Of a DNA stretch of 57,279 bases, positions 26,680-36,395 are shown piece after piece. Origin of the DNA: Lachnospiraceae bacterium (lineage in GTDB: Bacteria > Bacillota > Clostridia > Lachnospirales > Lachnospiraceae); NCBI GenBank assembly GCA_017518185.1, contig JAFWWB010000086.1:1-57279 (forward strand), given 5' to 3'. A model generated the notes under the pieces. It was not told where the DNA came from, did no database searches, and saw only the letters and a list, made by a program, of their open reading frames with translations. The stretch's first letter is position 1. Each line of letters begins with the position of its first letter. Made by a program: the position numbers and the translations under genes.

Positions 26680-27609
26680 ATGGACGAAAAACTCGGGCTT
26701 TTCAGAAAACAGATGAAGGAATACTTCGCCGGCAAGGAGGAGATCACGGAGAGCGTGCTCTGCTGTTTCCTGGCGGGAGGACATGTGCTGCTCGAGGATG
26801 TACCGGGAGTGGGCAAGACCACCCTGGCAGGCTGTTTTGCAAAATCCCTGGGACTCAGCTTCGGACGGATCCAGTTCACGCCCGATACCATGCCTGGGGA
26901 TGTGACCGGTATGTCCGTTTATAACATGAAGAGCGGGGAATTTGAGCACAGGGACGGAGCCATCATGAAGAATATCATCCTGGCTGACGAGCTGAACCGT
27001 ACCTCCCCGAAGACACAGTCGGCTCTTCTGGAGGCTATGGCCGAGGCCCAGGTCACGGTGGACGGCGTTATATATCCTCTGCCGTCTCCTTTTATGGTCA
27101 TAGCCACCCAGAATCCAGTGAGCTTTTCCGGAACCTATCCGCTCCCGGAGGCACAACTGGACCGTTTCATGATGAGGCTGTCCATAGGCTATCCCGAGGA
27201 AGAGGAAGAGCTCCGTATGGTGCGCGCCCATATGGAGGGCAGGGATGCAAAAGGGGCTGAAAAGATACTGGGACCGGAGGATGTGGCCGGGCTTAAGGCT
27301 TCAGTATCGGAGGTGCGGATAAGCGATGCCATGCTCTCATATATGCAGCAGATAGTGGCGGCTACCAGAAAAGACAATTCTTTTGCACTGGGGGCCAGCC
27401 CCAGGGCACTTATCCATCTGATGCAGGCATCAAGGGCAAAGGCATTTCTGGAGGGCAGGGATTTTGTGAAGCCCGATGATATAAAGCAGACTTCTCTCAA
27501 AGTGCTCTCCCACAGGCTGGTGCTCACAACGGATATGAGGCTCCAGAAGAAGGAGGCTCAGGCATTGCTCAATGCTCTGGTGCACAGTATCAAGATACCC
27601 GTTGAATGA
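26680..27609 (+). CDS. MoxR-family AAA+ ATPase
   Basis: A chaperone-like ATPase of 309 aa that usually acts with a DUF58 protein. Walker A is VPGVGKTT with Lys46, Walker B is IILADELNR, sensor 1 is IATQNPV, and PEAQLDRFMM carries the arginine finger. The C-terminal lid (SPRALIHLMQASRAKAFLEG) is typical. It starts 4 bp after the previous stop and overlaps the DUF58 gene by ATGA, forming the common MoxR-DUF58-transglutaminase operon. The role of such operons is poorly defined, often linked to envelope protein maturation. Confidence 0.95.
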   Translation: MDEKLGLFRKQMKEYFAGKEEITESVLCCFLAGGHVLLEDVPGVGKTTLAGCFAKSLGLSFGRIQFTPDTMPGDVTGMSVYNMKSGEFEHRDGAIMKNIILADELNRTSPKTQSALLEAMAEAQVTVDGVIYPLPSPFMVIATQNPVSFSGTYPLPEAQLDRFMMRLSIGYPEEEEELRMVRAHMEGRDAKGAEKILGPEDVAGLKASVSEVRISDAMLSYMQQIVAATRKDNSFALGASPRALIHLMQASRAKAFLEGRDFVKPDDIKQTSLKVLSHRLVLTTDMRLQKKEAQALLNALVHSIKIPVE

Positions 27610-28748
27610 AAGCACGGTACTTCATAATTCCGGCATTATTTATTCTCTCCCTGGTGGGCATATCCAATTTCGGAGGCCCTGTGACCTGGGGATTTTTCTT
27701 TGTTGTACTCAGCATCCCGCTGATGTGTTTCAGCTACATTTTCGCAGTGATGATGTCCCTCCGGATCTATCAGAAACCCGAGGGCAGGAGCATGGTAAGC
27801 GGCTGTCCTTCGCCCTTTACCATTACCCTTCAGAATGAAGGATGGTTTTCTTTTTCTTCACTGCGTATCATCTTTTATTCATCCTTTTCCACCATATCGG
27901 GTATAGAGGACAGCACGGTCTATGAGATACCGCCCCATTCCGGCGTAAGGAAGGAGACACAGCTGGTATGCCGCTACCGCGGGGAATACAGCGTGGGTAT
28001 CAAGAAGATCGTGGTGGGGGATTTCCTCGGCCTTTTTTATCTCACCTATCCCATAAAGGAGCCCCTTACGGTGATCGTGGCTCCCGCAATGGTGAACCTT
28101 CAGGAGTTAAGGGATGCAGTGACTGATGAGGATACCACCAGGGACAGCCTGGTGAACCGCACGCGCCCGGATATACCTGTAAGGGAATATTTCCCCGGGG
28201 ACGAGCTGCGTTTTATCAACTGGAAGGCCAGCGCTCTTATGCAGAAGTTGATGGTGCGCGAGACCATAGGCGAGGGAAAGGACGGGATAGCCCTGATACT
28301 GGAGCCCAGACGTTTCGGTAAGACCACGGAGGAATACCTGCCTCCTGAAAATAAGATCATAGAGTGCGTGCTGGCTTTAAGCCTTTATTACATCGGGAAG
28401 AACATACCCGTGGACGTGTTTTACGGACCCTTAAGTCCCAATATGAGGGCGCTCAGGAGTCACGGGGATGTGGAGCAGCTTTACAGTGACATGACATCCT
28501 ATTCTTTCCGGGAGGAGGGAAAGCTGGCAGGCATAATGCCCGAAAGAGGAGGACTTTCCGGTTACAGGGAACTGGGACTGATAACGGAACGCTTCGGAAA
28601 TGAGGAGTACGCCCTTATGGAGGAGATGAACACGGAGCATCTTCCGCTGCGTGTTTACCTGATAGAAGGCGAGGCGGAAACGGAGCTGCCAAGAGGCGTG
28701 AAGGTGATACCCATAGGGGCCGGGGATGCCCTGACGGAGGTGCTGTGA
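27606..28748 (+). CDS. DUF58 domain protein
   Basis: A 380-aa partner of the MoxR ATPase. Two membrane spans occupy about residues 5-55. The DUF58 signature is clear in the middle: RPDIPVREYFPGDELRFINW followed by KASALMQKLMVRE. The remainder resembles a von Willebrand A-like fold. It overlaps MoxR upstream and the transglutaminase gene downstream, so all three are probably translated in a coupled way. Confidence 0.92.
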   Translation: MKARYFIIPALFILSLVGISNFGGPVTWGFFFVVLSIPLMCFSYIFAVMMSLRIYQKPEGRSMVSGCPSPFTITLQNEGWFSFSSLRIIFYSSFSTISGIEDSTVYEIPPHSGVRKETQLVCRYRGEYSVGIKKIVVGDFLGLFYLTYPIKEPLTVIVAPAMVNLQELRDAVTDEDTTRDSLVNRTRPDIPVREYFPGDELRFINWKASALMQKLMVRETIGEGKDGIALILEPRRFGKTTEEYLPPENKIIECVLALSLYYIGKNIPVDVFYGPLSPNMRALRSHGDVEQLYSDMTSYSFREEGKLAGIMPERGGLSGYRELGLITERFGNEEYALMEEMNTEHLPLRVYLIEGEAETELPRGVKVIPIGAGDALTEVL

Positions 28749-31018
28749 TGACGGGGCTTATCTATGAAATGCTCTTTCTCATACCTCTGTCCATCGGCGT
28801 ATTCTCCTTTCTTATGCCTTATACGGGGCTTCCGGAGGCTGTTCCGGAGTGGGGCGTGTTTGTGATCTCAGCTGCTTTGGCACTGACCCTGTGCATTTTC
28901 AAGCAGCTGAAGAACCGGTGGCGTGTGGTACTCATGGGGCTCATCGTGACTTTTGCATTGTCGGTCTTCTTTCTCAACCCCGGGGAAGAACGCCTGGACT
29001 TTCTGCTCTCCCTTTTGTGGCTTTACCGTATCATCCTGGCAGAGCTGCTCTGTTTTCTTGCGGAGGAGCTTCTGGAACGTATGCCGCTGATGCGGCTGAT
29101 ACCCGTCTTATGCGGCTGGATACTCTCCTGTGTGCTGCTCTTTTTCTACAGGCAGCCCGGGAAGACCGCGGTGCTTTCGGTGCTCCTTTTCACTGTGCTC
29201 ACGGCTGCTGATCTATTCCAGCGGCGTTCCCGCAAGGAGGGGGATACGGGGAACGAGAAGCATCTGGTGTGCACCTCGCCGTTTATCCTGGTATTTTTTA
29301 TCATCCTGATATTCATAAAAATGCCCGAGCGTCCTTACGACTGGGGCATAGTAAAGCGCATAGGCACGACCGTGAGGAGTACCTGCGCCCTTATCACGGA
29401 GCAGTTTTTTTCCGGTGACCGCTGGAGCGTGGGAGATCCGCTCCTGGGCTTTTCGGACAGGGGGAATGTGGGAGGAAACCTGAAGGGTACCGACTACGCT
29501 GTTATGAACCTGGGGAGCTTAAGCGAGAGTGACCGCTGGATCTACCTTTCGGGCAGGAGCTTTGACAGCTTTGACGGAAGGGAGTGGCATAAGACCGATG
29601 AGAGCAGCTTCGATGAGAGAGGACTGGATACGATAGAGACCCTTTCAGCCATCCTGGATGAAGCCCCTGACGGGAGCTTCGGGGAAATGGCGAAGAGCGT
29701 GGGCCTGACCATAGCGTATGAGGGCCTGAGGACAAAGAGCACCTTCATACCGCCCAAGGTATATCCTTATAATGCAGGTACGGGAAAGGAGCTAAATGCC
29801 GGGGGAGGAGACTTCAGCTTCGGCAGCAGTTCAGCTGCAAGAGAGTCATATACAGTCAGGTATTTCAGGATAAACAGGGATTTCGAGCCCTTTGTGGAAC
29901 TCTTGAAAAACGGGCATGTGACGGATGAGGAAAGCTGGAACAGGGCCTGTGAGAACCTGGGCGGGCTTAGCGGGGAGGAGTATTCCTACAGCAGGTATCT
30001 GGAGTATAAGGATATGCTGTATACCACCTACCTTACAGATCCGGAGATATCGGCGGAGGTCAGGGCATATGCCGACAGCCTTACTGAAGGTGCAGAGACC
30101 GATTATGAAAGGCTGAAAAGCATAGAGGCGGCGCTTGCCTCCATGAATTATAACGACAGCCCGGGAAAGCTGCCCCAGAGCATAAAGAACAGCTCGGATT
30201 ATCTGGACAGCTTCCTGATGGATAAAAAAGAAGGCTACTGCAGCCATTACGCCACCACCTTTGTGCTGCTGGCGCGGGCCTACGGTATACCCGCAAGATA
30301 TGTGCAGGGCTTCAGGGCTCCGATGGGCAAGGCACTGAAGAACGAGGCGCGTTCCTATATGGCGCATGCCTGGCCCGAGGCTTATATAGAAGGCGTGGGC
30401 TGGATCATCTTTGAGCCGACTCCCGGCTATTCCAACGAAGTCAGGTGGCTGACGGATGAGGAGAGGTTTGCCGAGAACAGGCTGAATACCTGGGATCCTT
30501 CCGCTAACCATGTGCCCGCTATGACGGGGGCAGCGGAGACGAAGGCGGAAAAGAAGAGCGGGACGGAAGAAACGGAAGAGGAAGCGGGCTTTGCGCTTAA
30601 ATGGTACCAGCTGGTCATACCCCTGGGAGCCGGCGCAGGCATCGTCCTCATGATACTGCTCCTGGATATGCTGGCAAAAAGGAGACGCTACGCCCGTATG
30701 AGCGAAAGGGATAAGTGCCTCTGGCAGTGCAGGAGAGGTATTAACGTGCTGAAGAGGCTTACAAAGGGAAGGCAGGATAACGAAACCCTCCAGGAGTACG
30801 GTAAGAGAATGAGAGCGCTGGTGCCGGAGAGCCTGCTCGGGTTTATCGGGCTCTACGAAGAGATGCTATACGGAGAGGGTGAGCCCTCCGCTGAAGAGAG
30901 GGAAGAGCTGGAGGAGAGCATGCGGGAACTGAGGCGGTATGTGAGGAAGGCAAGGCGCATTGTGGGAAAGAAGAGAGGGGGAAGATCCCTCGACTCCACT
31001 GCGCTGCGCTCGGGATGA
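28748..31018 (+). CDS. Membrane-bound transglutaminase-like protein
   Basis: A 756-aa membrane protein of the TgpA/DUF3488 type. About six membrane spans fill residues 1-210. A long outer region contains the transglutaminase-like core with Cys in KKEGYCSHYATTF, His in MAHAWPEAYIEGVGW and the Asp-equivalent position in IFEPTPGYS. One more span (about 620-640) is followed by a charged cytoplasmic tail. GGAGGT favours the ATG at 28748 over the GTG at 28745. The last codons, reading STALRSG, are supplied by an intergenic repeat, so the native C-terminus may have been changed. Enzyme substrate unknown. Confidence 0.9.
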   Translation: MTGLIYEMLFLIPLSIGVFSFLMPYTGLPEAVPEWGVFVISAALALTLCIFKQLKNRWRVVLMGLIVTFALSVFFLNPGEERLDFLLSLLWLYRIILAELLCFLAEELLERMPLMRLIPVLCGWILSCVLLFFYRQPGKTAVLSVLLFTVLTAADLFQRRSRKEGDTGNEKHLVCTSPFILVFFIILIFIKMPERPYDWGIVKRIGTTVRSTCALITEQFFSGDRWSVGDPLLGFSDRGNVGGNLKGTDYAVMNLGSLSESDRWIYLSGRSFDSFDGREWHKTDESSFDERGLDTIETLSAILDEAPDGSFGEMAKSVGLTIAYEGLRTKSTFIPPKVYPYNAGTGKELNAGGGDFSFGSSSAARESYTVRYFRINRDFEPFVELLKNGHVTDEESWNRACENLGGLSGEEYSYSRYLEYKDMLYTTYLTDPEISAEVRAYADSLTEGAETDYERLKSIEAALASMNYNDSPGKLPQSIKNSSDYLDSFLMDKKEGYCSHYATTFVLLARAYGIPARYVQGFRAPMGKALKNEARSYMAHAWPEAYIEGVGWIIFEPTPGYSNEVRWLTDEERFAENRLNTWDPSANHVPAMTGAAETKAEKKSGTEETEEEAGFALKWYQLVIPLGAGAGIVLMILLLDMLAKRRRYARMSERDKCLWQCRRGINVLKRLTKGRQDNETLQEYGKRMRALVPESLLGFIGLYEEMLYGEGEPSAEEREELEESMRELRRYVRKARRIVGKKRGGRSLDSTALRSG

Positions 31019-31110
31019 CAAAGGGGTGCTGCGCTGCGCTCGGGATGACAAAGGGGTGCTGCGCTGCGCTCGGGATGACAAGAATGGTGTGTGCTGCGCC
31101 CGGGATGACA
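30989..31110 (+). repeat. Tandem GGGATGACA repeat, about 4 copies
   Basis: A 30-bp unit, TGCTGCGCTGCGCTCGGGAT plus GACAAAGGGG, is repeated at 31027 and 31057. A preceding copy at about 30997 overlaps the end of the transglutaminase gene, and a diverged copy lies at 31091-31110. Related single copies are near 36298 and 56035. It resembles the dispersed intergenic repeats of many clostridia. Confidence 0.85.
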
Positions 31111-31132
31111 GATTTTTGAAAAAAGTTTACAA

Positions 31133-31153
31133 AACCTATTGACATAGTAGGTT
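31133..31153. promoter_or_regulatory. Candidate operator over the metY -35 box
   Basis: Arms AACCTA (31133-31138) and TAGGTT (31148-31153) flank TTGACATAG. A repressor here would cover the -35 element. The shape recalls sites of Rrf2-type (CymR/IscR) sulfur regulators in clostridia; the assignment is inference. Confidence 0.45.
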
Positions 31154-31167
31154 AATGATGATATTGT
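31139..31167 (+). promoter_or_regulatory. Promoter of metY
   Basis: TTGACA (31139-31144) and TATTGT (31162-31167) are 17 bp apart. The leader of about 70 nt carries a short stem, GATCCT (31193-31198) with AGGATC (31211-31216), which itself resembles a dispersed repeat (CTGAGCGAAGCGGAAGGATC). Confidence 0.65.
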
Positions 31168-31243
31168 ATGATCATTCCAAAAATAAAAGAAAGATCCTGA
31201 GCGAAGCGGAAGGATCATATTAAAAACCGAGGAGGGAATGATG

Positions 31244-32527
31244 ATGAGCGAATACAGATTTGAAACACTTCAGCTGCACGTAGGACAGGAAGAGCCGGAT
31301 CCGGCCAGCGATGCCAGAGCGGTACCCATTTACCAGACCACTTCCTATGTGTTCAGGAACAGCCAGCATGCAGCAGACCGTTTCGGGCTTGCGGATGCGG
31401 GAAATATCTACGGCAGACTGACCAACTCAACACAGGACGTGCTGGAGAAGAGACTGGCAGCACTTGAGGGCGGCTCTGCAGCACTGGCCCTGGCTTCCGG
31501 AGCGGCTGCCATCACCTATACCATAGAGGCCCTTGCGGCAAACGGCGGACACATAGTGGCGCAGAAGACCATCTACGGCGGCAGCTACAATCTTCTTGCA
31601 CACACTCTTCCCCAGTACGGTATAGAGACTACCTTTGTGGATGCACATAATCCTGCCGAGGTAGAGGGAGCGATCAGGGAGAACACCAGAGCCATCTATC
31701 TTGAGACTCTCGGAAATCCAAACAGCGATATCCCGGATGTGGATGCTATAGCGGAGATAGCCCATAAGCACGGACTGCCCCTGGTGGTGGACAACACCTT
31801 CGGAACGCCTTTCCTCTTCAGACCCATAGAGCACGGTGCCGATGTGGTGGTACATTCGGCGACCAAGTTCATCGGCGGACACGGAACTACCTTGGGCGGC
31901 ATCATAGTTGAGTCAGGAAAGTTCAACTGGAAGGCAAGCGGCAAGTATCCTGCCATCGCTGAGCCCAATCCCAGCTATCACGGCGTTTCATTCTATGATG
32001 TGGTAGGCCCCGCTGCTTTTGTTACCTACATCAGGGCGATCCTCCTCCGCGATACCGGTGCGACCATCTCGCCTTTCAACGCTTTCCTGCTGCTCCAGGG
32101 CGTTGAGACCCTGTCACTGAGACTGGAGAGACATGCGGAGAACACAAAGAAGGTCGTGGAATTCCTGAGCAGCCATCCCCAGGTAGAGAAGGTGAACCAT
32201 CCTTCACTGCCGGACCATCCGGATCATGCACTCTATCAGAAATACTTCCCCAACGGCGGCGGCTCGATCTTCACCTTTGACATAAAGGGAGGCAAGGATG
32301 CTGCATGGAAGTTTATCGATAACCTGAAGATCTTCTCACTGCTGGCAAATGTGGCGGATGTGAAGAGCCTGGTGATCCATCCCGCATCTACCACCCATTC
32401 ACAGCTTACCGATGAGGAACTGGCGGATCAGGGAATAAACCAGAGCACCATCAGACTCTCTATCGGTACGGAGCACATCGACGATATCATTGCCGATCTG
32501 ACTGCCGGATTTGAAGCGGCTAAGTAA
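31244..32527 (+). CDS. metY: O-acetylhomoserine sulfhydrylase
   Basis: Pyridoxal-phosphate enzyme making homocysteine (or methionine from methanethiol) from O-acetylhomoserine and sulfide. The fold-type I motifs are present: [44 protein letters not shown], and the cofactor lysine Lys208 in [13 protein letters not shown]. The length of 427 aa fits this family rather than the shorter cystathionine enzymes. Three ATGs occur in a row (31238, 31241, 31244); GGAGGG at 31231 has the best spacing to 31244. It stands alone behind its own promoter, with a possible sulfur-responsive operator. Confidence 0.93.
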   Translation: MSEYRFETLQLHVGQEEPDPASDARAVPIYQTTSYVFRNSQHAADRFGLADAGNIYGRLTNSTQDVLEKRLAALEGGSAALALASGAAAITYTIEALAANGGHIVAQKTIYGGSYNLLAHTLPQYGIETTFVDAHNPAEVEGAIRENTRAIYLETLGNPNSDIPDVDAIAEIAHKHGLPLVVDNTFGTPFLFRPIEHGADVVVHSATKFIGGHGTTLGGIIVESGKFNWKASGKYPAIAEPNPSYHGVSFYDVVGPAAFVTYIRAILLRDTGATISPFNAFLLLQGVETLSLRLERHAENTKKVVEFLSSHPQVEKVNHPSLPDHPDHALYQKYFPNGGGSIFTFDIKGGKDAAWKFIDNLKIFSLLANVADVKSLVIHPASTTHSQLTDEELADQGINQSTIRLSIGTEHIDDIIADLTAGFEAAK

Positions 32528-32539
32528 GAAAGATACGAT

Positions 32540-32568
32540 TTGCACACTGTGGCAGCTTGTAGTACAAT
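32540..32568 (+). promoter_or_regulatory. Promoter of the DHH gene
   Basis: TTGCAC (32540-32545) and TACAAT (32563-32568) are separated by 17 bp. Transcription would begin near 32575, just upstream of the gene. Confidence 0.7.
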
Positions 32569-32601
32569 AGTCCCGTAGATCTATTTATGGGAGAGACCGG
32601 G

Positions 32602-34107
32602 ATGTCGCTTAAGCTGTCACAGTTGCTTAAATTCAAGGATGTAGTGATACAATGTCATGATAATCCGGACGCGGACGCACTTGCCTGCGGCTTTGCAATG
32701 CAGAGCTATTTCAGAACGCAGGGGAGAAGCGTCCGTTTTGTATATGGCGGAAGGGCGCCGCTGAGTAAATGCAACCTGCTGAAGATGGCAGAGAATCTGG
32801 GCATAGAGGCTGAATTTGTTACCGAGCTGGATCCGCCGGAGCTTCTCGTGACGGTGGACTGCCAGTACGGGGAGAGCAACGTGACTCATTTTGATGCGCA
32901 GAATATCGCCGTCATAGACCATCACCAGATCTCTACAGAGCTTCCGGAGCTGGCCGAGGTGCGGAGCAATTACGGCTCCTGCTCGACTCTTATGTACAAG
33001 CTTCTGGAGGCTGAAGGTATAGATATCAATTCGGACAGGGCGCTGGCCACTGCCCTTTTTTACGGCCTTTTTACCGATACGGGAAATCTCGCCGAGATAT
33101 CGCATCCTGCGGACCGGGATCTGCGGGATCTGGCGAATTACAGCAGGGAGGATATACTCTGCTTCAGAAACTCCAACCTGTCCAGGGAAGAACTTGAGAT
33201 AGCGGGCAATGCACTGAAGAGCGCGTATTATGAGGAAGAGTATCCCTACGCGCTGATCGAATCCGAGCCCTGCGACCCGAACATCCTGGGTGTCATCAGC
33301 GACATGCTTCTGGAGGTGGAAGGGCTGGAGAGCTGTCTGGTGTACAGCGTTATGCCTTTCGGGGTCAAGCTGTCCGTCAGGAGCTGTACCACAAAGGTCA
33401 AGGCTGATGAGCTGGCAGCCTATCTGGCGGAGGATTACGGCGGCGGCGGCGGACACCTCACCAAGGCGGGAGGCTTCCTTCAGAAGGATCTCTTCGTGGA
33501 GAACGGAGTGCCCTATGAAAAGGAAGTCCTGAGGAGATTCCTGCGCAGGCGTATGTATCTGTATTACAAGGAGAGCGAGATACGCTATGCCGGAGTGAAG
33601 GATGAGGATCTCACCGGTTACAGGAAGTATGTCAAGCTCGAGGCTGAGCTCGGATATGTGGAGGCAAAGGATCTGGCTGAGGCCGGAAGCCGCATCATGA
33701 TACGTACCCTGGAGGGAGACGTGGAGGTGACGGTAGAGGACGATCTCTATATAATTCTTGGCATAGAAGGCGAGATATACCCCTGCAAGAAGAAGAAGTT
33801 CGAGGCATCGTACCGTTTGAGTGACAAGCCCTATGTCTATCCCGGGGAGTATGAGCCGGCGGTGATAGACAGTGACAGCGGTACGCATATAGGAATACTG
33901 CCCTACGCAAAGAGCTGTATTTCCGGCGGGGGCGGAGGGATATACGCAAAGGAGCTGGACCACAGGGTCAAGCTCTTCACCACCTGGGATCCGGACAAGT
34001 ATTATCTGGGGATCCCCGGGGATTACATGGCAGTCCGCACCGACGATCATAAGGATATCTATATCATAGCCGGTGAGATATTCGCAAAGACCTATGAAGA
34101 AGCGTGA
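32602..34107 (+). CDS. DHH/DHHA1 family phosphoesterase
   Basis: Metal-dependent phosphoesterase of the NrnA/Orn-like DHH superfamily. N-terminal motifs: IQCHDNPDADALACG, VTVDCQ, and IDHHQI (the DHH triad), then FYGLFTDTGNL. The DHHA1 substrate-binding motif is GGGGGHLTKAGG near residue 290. The protein is about 500 aa, and its C-terminal 190 residues are an extra part I do not recognise, so it is longer than NrnA (about 310 aa). GGGAGAG favours the start at 32602 over 32587. Likely substrates are short oligonucleotides or cyclic-dinucleotide products; this is inferred from the family. Confidence 0.88.
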   Translation: MSLKLSQLLKFKDVVIQCHDNPDADALACGFAMQSYFRTQGRSVRFVYGGRAPLSKCNLLKMAENLGIEAEFVTELDPPELLVTVDCQYGESNVTHFDAQNIAVIDHHQISTELPELAEVRSNYGSCSTLMYKLLEAEGIDINSDRALATALFYGLFTDTGNLAEISHPADRDLRDLANYSREDILCFRNSNLSREELEIAGNALKSAYYEEEYPYALIESEPCDPNILGVISDMLLEVEGLESCLVYSVMPFGVKLSVRSCTTKVKADELAAYLAEDYGGGGGHLTKAGGFLQKDLFVENGVPYEKEVLRRFLRRRMYLYYKESEIRYAGVKDEDLTGYRKYVKLEAELGYVEAKDLAEAGSRIMIRTLEGDVEVTVEDDLYIILGIEGEIYPCKKKKFEASYRLSDKPYVYPGEYEPAVIDSDSGTHIGILPYAKSCISGGGGGIYAKELDHRVKLFTTWDPDKYYLGIPGDYMAVRTDDHKDIYIIAGEIFAKTYEEA

Positions 34108-34115
34108 GATTGCTC

Positions 34116-34144
34116 TTGTTATTTCAAAAGGATGTTGGTATTAT
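34116..34144 (+). promoter_or_regulatory. Promoter of uraA-upp
   Basis: TTGTTA (34116-34121) and TATTAT (34139-34144) have a 17-bp spacer. A second candidate -10, TGGTATAAT at 34151-34159, is an extended type. The leader is too short for a riboswitch. Confidence 0.55.
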
Positions 34145-34182
34145 AGTCGTTGGTATAATTTGAGTAATAAGGAGGAGGAAGA

Positions 34183-35562
34183 ATGGAAAAGAAAACTGCT
34201 ATCCATGATGCCAAAGAGCTTGGCATCCCAAAGATGCTGGTGCTGGGACTCCAGCACATGTTTGCAATGTTCGGTGCCACGATACTTGTACCGATACTGG
34301 TTAATTCGTATTTTCATGGAGAGGGTCTTTCCGTACAGGTGACCCTCTTTTTTGCGGGTATGGGAACCCTGTTCTTCCATCTGTGCACAAAGCTGAAGGT
34401 ACCGGCCTTTCTTGGCTCGTCCTTCGCTTTCCTCGGCGGTTTTTCAACGGTGGCGGAGCTCAATGTGGGTAGGTTCGCGGAGATGAGCTACGGCGAGAAA
34501 CTGCCCTACGCCTGCGGCGGCATAGTGGTGGCCGGAGCCCTTTACCTGGTGCTGGCGCTGGTCATCCGTCTGGTGGGAGTAAAGCGTGTCATGCGCTTCC
34601 TGCCCCCAGTGGTGACGGGACCCATAATCATCTGCATAGGCTTAAGCCTTGCACCTTCCGCTGTTTCGAACGCTTCGATGTGCTGGCCCCTGGCCATCAT
34701 CGCACTGACTGTAGTTATAGTCTTCAATATCTGGGGTAAAGGCATGTTCAAGATCATCCCCATACTCATGGGTGTAGTGATCTCTTATGCGGCAGCCCTT
34801 ATCATGAACGCCTGCGGCCTTAAAAATGCCGACGGCAGCGCGATATTTGATTTCGCCTCCATCAGCTCCGCGGCATTCGTGGGCCTGCCTGATTTCATAA
34901 TAGCGAAGTTTGATATCACCGCCATCCTGGTAATGGCTCCAATAGCCATAGCCACCATGATGGAACATATCGGCGATATCTCAGCCATATCCGCAACCAC
35001 CGGAAAGAACTTCATCGAGGATCCGGGTCTTCACAGGACCCTTCTCGGTGACGGTCTTGCAACCTCCATGGCTGCAATGTGCGGCGGCCCCGCAAACACC
35101 ACCTATGGTGAGAACACCGGCGTGCTGGAGCTTTCCAGGGTATTCGATCCGAGAGTGGTGCGTATAGCCGCATGTTTTGCCATAGTGCTCAGCTTCATAC
35201 CCAAGATGGCAGCTGCCCTGGGAACCATGCCCACGGCGATCATCGGATGCATAAGCTTCGTACTCTACGGAATGATCTCCGCCATAGGCGTAAGGAACGT
35301 GGTAGAGAACAAGGTGGACTTTACCAAGTCACGTAATCTTATAATCGCGGCAGTGATCCTGGTCTGCGGGCTGGGCTTTACAAACGGTCTGACCTTCACC
35401 GTGGGCAGCACATCCATCACCCTTACCGCACTTGCCATCGCGGCTATCGCAGGCATACTGCTGAATGCGATACTTCCCGGAAATGACTACCAGTTTGGTG
35501 AAAATCCCAAGGGAGACATAAACAGGGGCTTAAGCATCAACAACATAGAAGAGGAGGAGTGA
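34183..35562 (+). CDS. uraA: Uracil/xanthine permease (NCS2 family)
   Basis: A 459-aa membrane transporter with about 14 spans. NCS2 features: [19 protein letters not shown] near the N-terminus, [11 protein letters not shown], a MVGIxxLxxxx-type span region, and the signature [27 protein letters not shown] around residue 288 with the conserved Glu. It precedes the uracil phosphoribosyltransferase gene by one base, so the substrate is very probably uracil, taken up by proton symport. The ribosome site AAGGAGGAGG is strong. Confidence 0.94.
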   Translation: MEKKTAIHDAKELGIPKMLVLGLQHMFAMFGATILVPILVNSYFHGEGLSVQVTLFFAGMGTLFFHLCTKLKVPAFLGSSFAFLGGFSTVAELNVGRFAEMSYGEKLPYACGGIVVAGALYLVLALVIRLVGVKRVMRFLPPVVTGPIIICIGLSLAPSAVSNASMCWPLAIIALTVVIVFNIWGKGMFKIIPILMGVVISYAAALIMNACGLKNADGSAIFDFASISSAAFVGLPDFIIAKFDITAILVMAPIAIATMMEHIGDISAISATTGKNFIEDPGLHRTLLGDGLATSMAAMCGGPANTTYGENTGVLELSRVFDPRVVRIAACFAIVLSFIPKMAAALGTMPTAIIGCISFVLYGMISAIGVRNVVENKVDFTKSRNLIIAAVILVCGLGFTNGLTFTVGSTSITLTALAIAAIAGILLNAILPGNDYQFGENPKGDINRGLSINNIEEEE

Positions 35563-35563
35563 C

Positions 35564-36208
35564 ATGGATTTTCAGAACGAGAAGAACATCTACATAATGG
35601 ATCATCCGCTGATCCAGCACAAGATCACCAGGCTCAGGGATAAGTCCACCGGAACGGCGGAATTCCGGCAGATAGCGGGAGAGATCGCCATGCTCATGTG
35701 CTACGATGCACTCAGGGATCTGGAGACAGTGGATATAGACGTGGAGACTCCTATCGAGAATACCAAGAGCCCTGTCATCGCGGGTAAGAACCAGGCAGTG
35801 GTTCCCATACTCCGCGCGGGCCTGGGAATGACTGACGGTATCTTAAGCCTTCTTCCCACGGCAAAGGTGGGACATATAGGCATGTACCGCGATGAGGTGA
35901 CACACAAGCCTCACAGCTATTACTGCAAGCTTCCCAGCCCTATAAGCGAGAGGATAATAATAGTGACGGATCCCATGCTGGCTACCGGCGGATCCGCCGC
36001 GGATGCCATCAACTTTATAAAGGAAAAGGGCGGTAAGATGATCAAGTTCATGTGCATCATCGCAGCGCCCGAAGGTCTTAAGCATCTTCACGAGGTGCAT
36101 CCGGATGTACAGATCTATGTGGGACATCTGGACAGGGAACTGAATGAAAATGCGTATATCTGCCCCGGACTCGGTGATGCCGGAGACAGGATATTCGGTA
36201 CAAAATAA
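35564..36208 (+). CDS. upp: Uracil phosphoribosyltransferase
   Basis: Salvage enzyme making UMP from uracil and PRPP. The 214-aa protein has the usual N-terminal [19 protein letters not shown], the [13 protein letters not shown] block, the PRPP-binding loop [16 protein letters not shown], and the uracil-binding ending [17 protein letters not shown]. It starts right after uraA with a GGAGGAG site overlapping the uraA stop, and forms a two-gene uptake and salvage operon. Confidence 0.97.
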   Translation: MDFQNEKNIYIMDHPLIQHKITRLRDKSTGTAEFRQIAGEIAMLMCYDALRDLETVDIDVETPIENTKSPVIAGKNQAVVPILRAGLGMTDGILSLLPTAKVGHIGMYRDEVTHKPHSYYCKLPSPISERIIIVTDPMLATGGSAADAINFIKEKGGKMIKFMCIIAAPEGLKHLHEVHPDVQIYVGHLDRELNENAYICPGLGDAGDRIFGTK

Positions 36209-36247
36209 GGAAGGAGAAGATCCCTGCCACAGCATAAGTTCGGCAAC

Positions 36248-36315
36248 GAAGATCAAAGATCTTCTGCCTCACTTATCGACTCCGGCTGCTGAGCAGCCTT
36301 CGCTCGGGATGACAA
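36248..36315 (+). repeat. Hairpin and single GGGATGACA repeat copy
   Basis: GAAGATC (36248-36254) and GATCTTC (36258-36264) form a hairpin with an AAA loop, which may serve as a weak terminator after upp. CTTCGCTCGGGATGACA at 36298-36314 matches the repeat family seen at 31000. Confidence 0.6.
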
Positions 36316-36395
36316 TAGAAGTATGTGTTTATGCGGGAATGGAGTCTGGGGAATGACAGAAGTAAAGATCATGTTACAGGAAGAGAAAGAGTAAG

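Noticed and set aside
32617-34050. 477-aa open frame on the minus strand
   Set aside because: It is antisense to the DHH gene, whose motifs are unmistakable, and has no ribosome site or domain.
34108-34182. Purine or uracil riboswitch before uraA
   Set aside because: The space after the promoter is under 40 nt and holds no aptamer or terminator stem.
36209-36395. Small gene between upp and the propeller-like gene
   Set aside because: Only a hairpin and a repeat copy are seen; the short frame there has no ribosome site or protein-like pattern.
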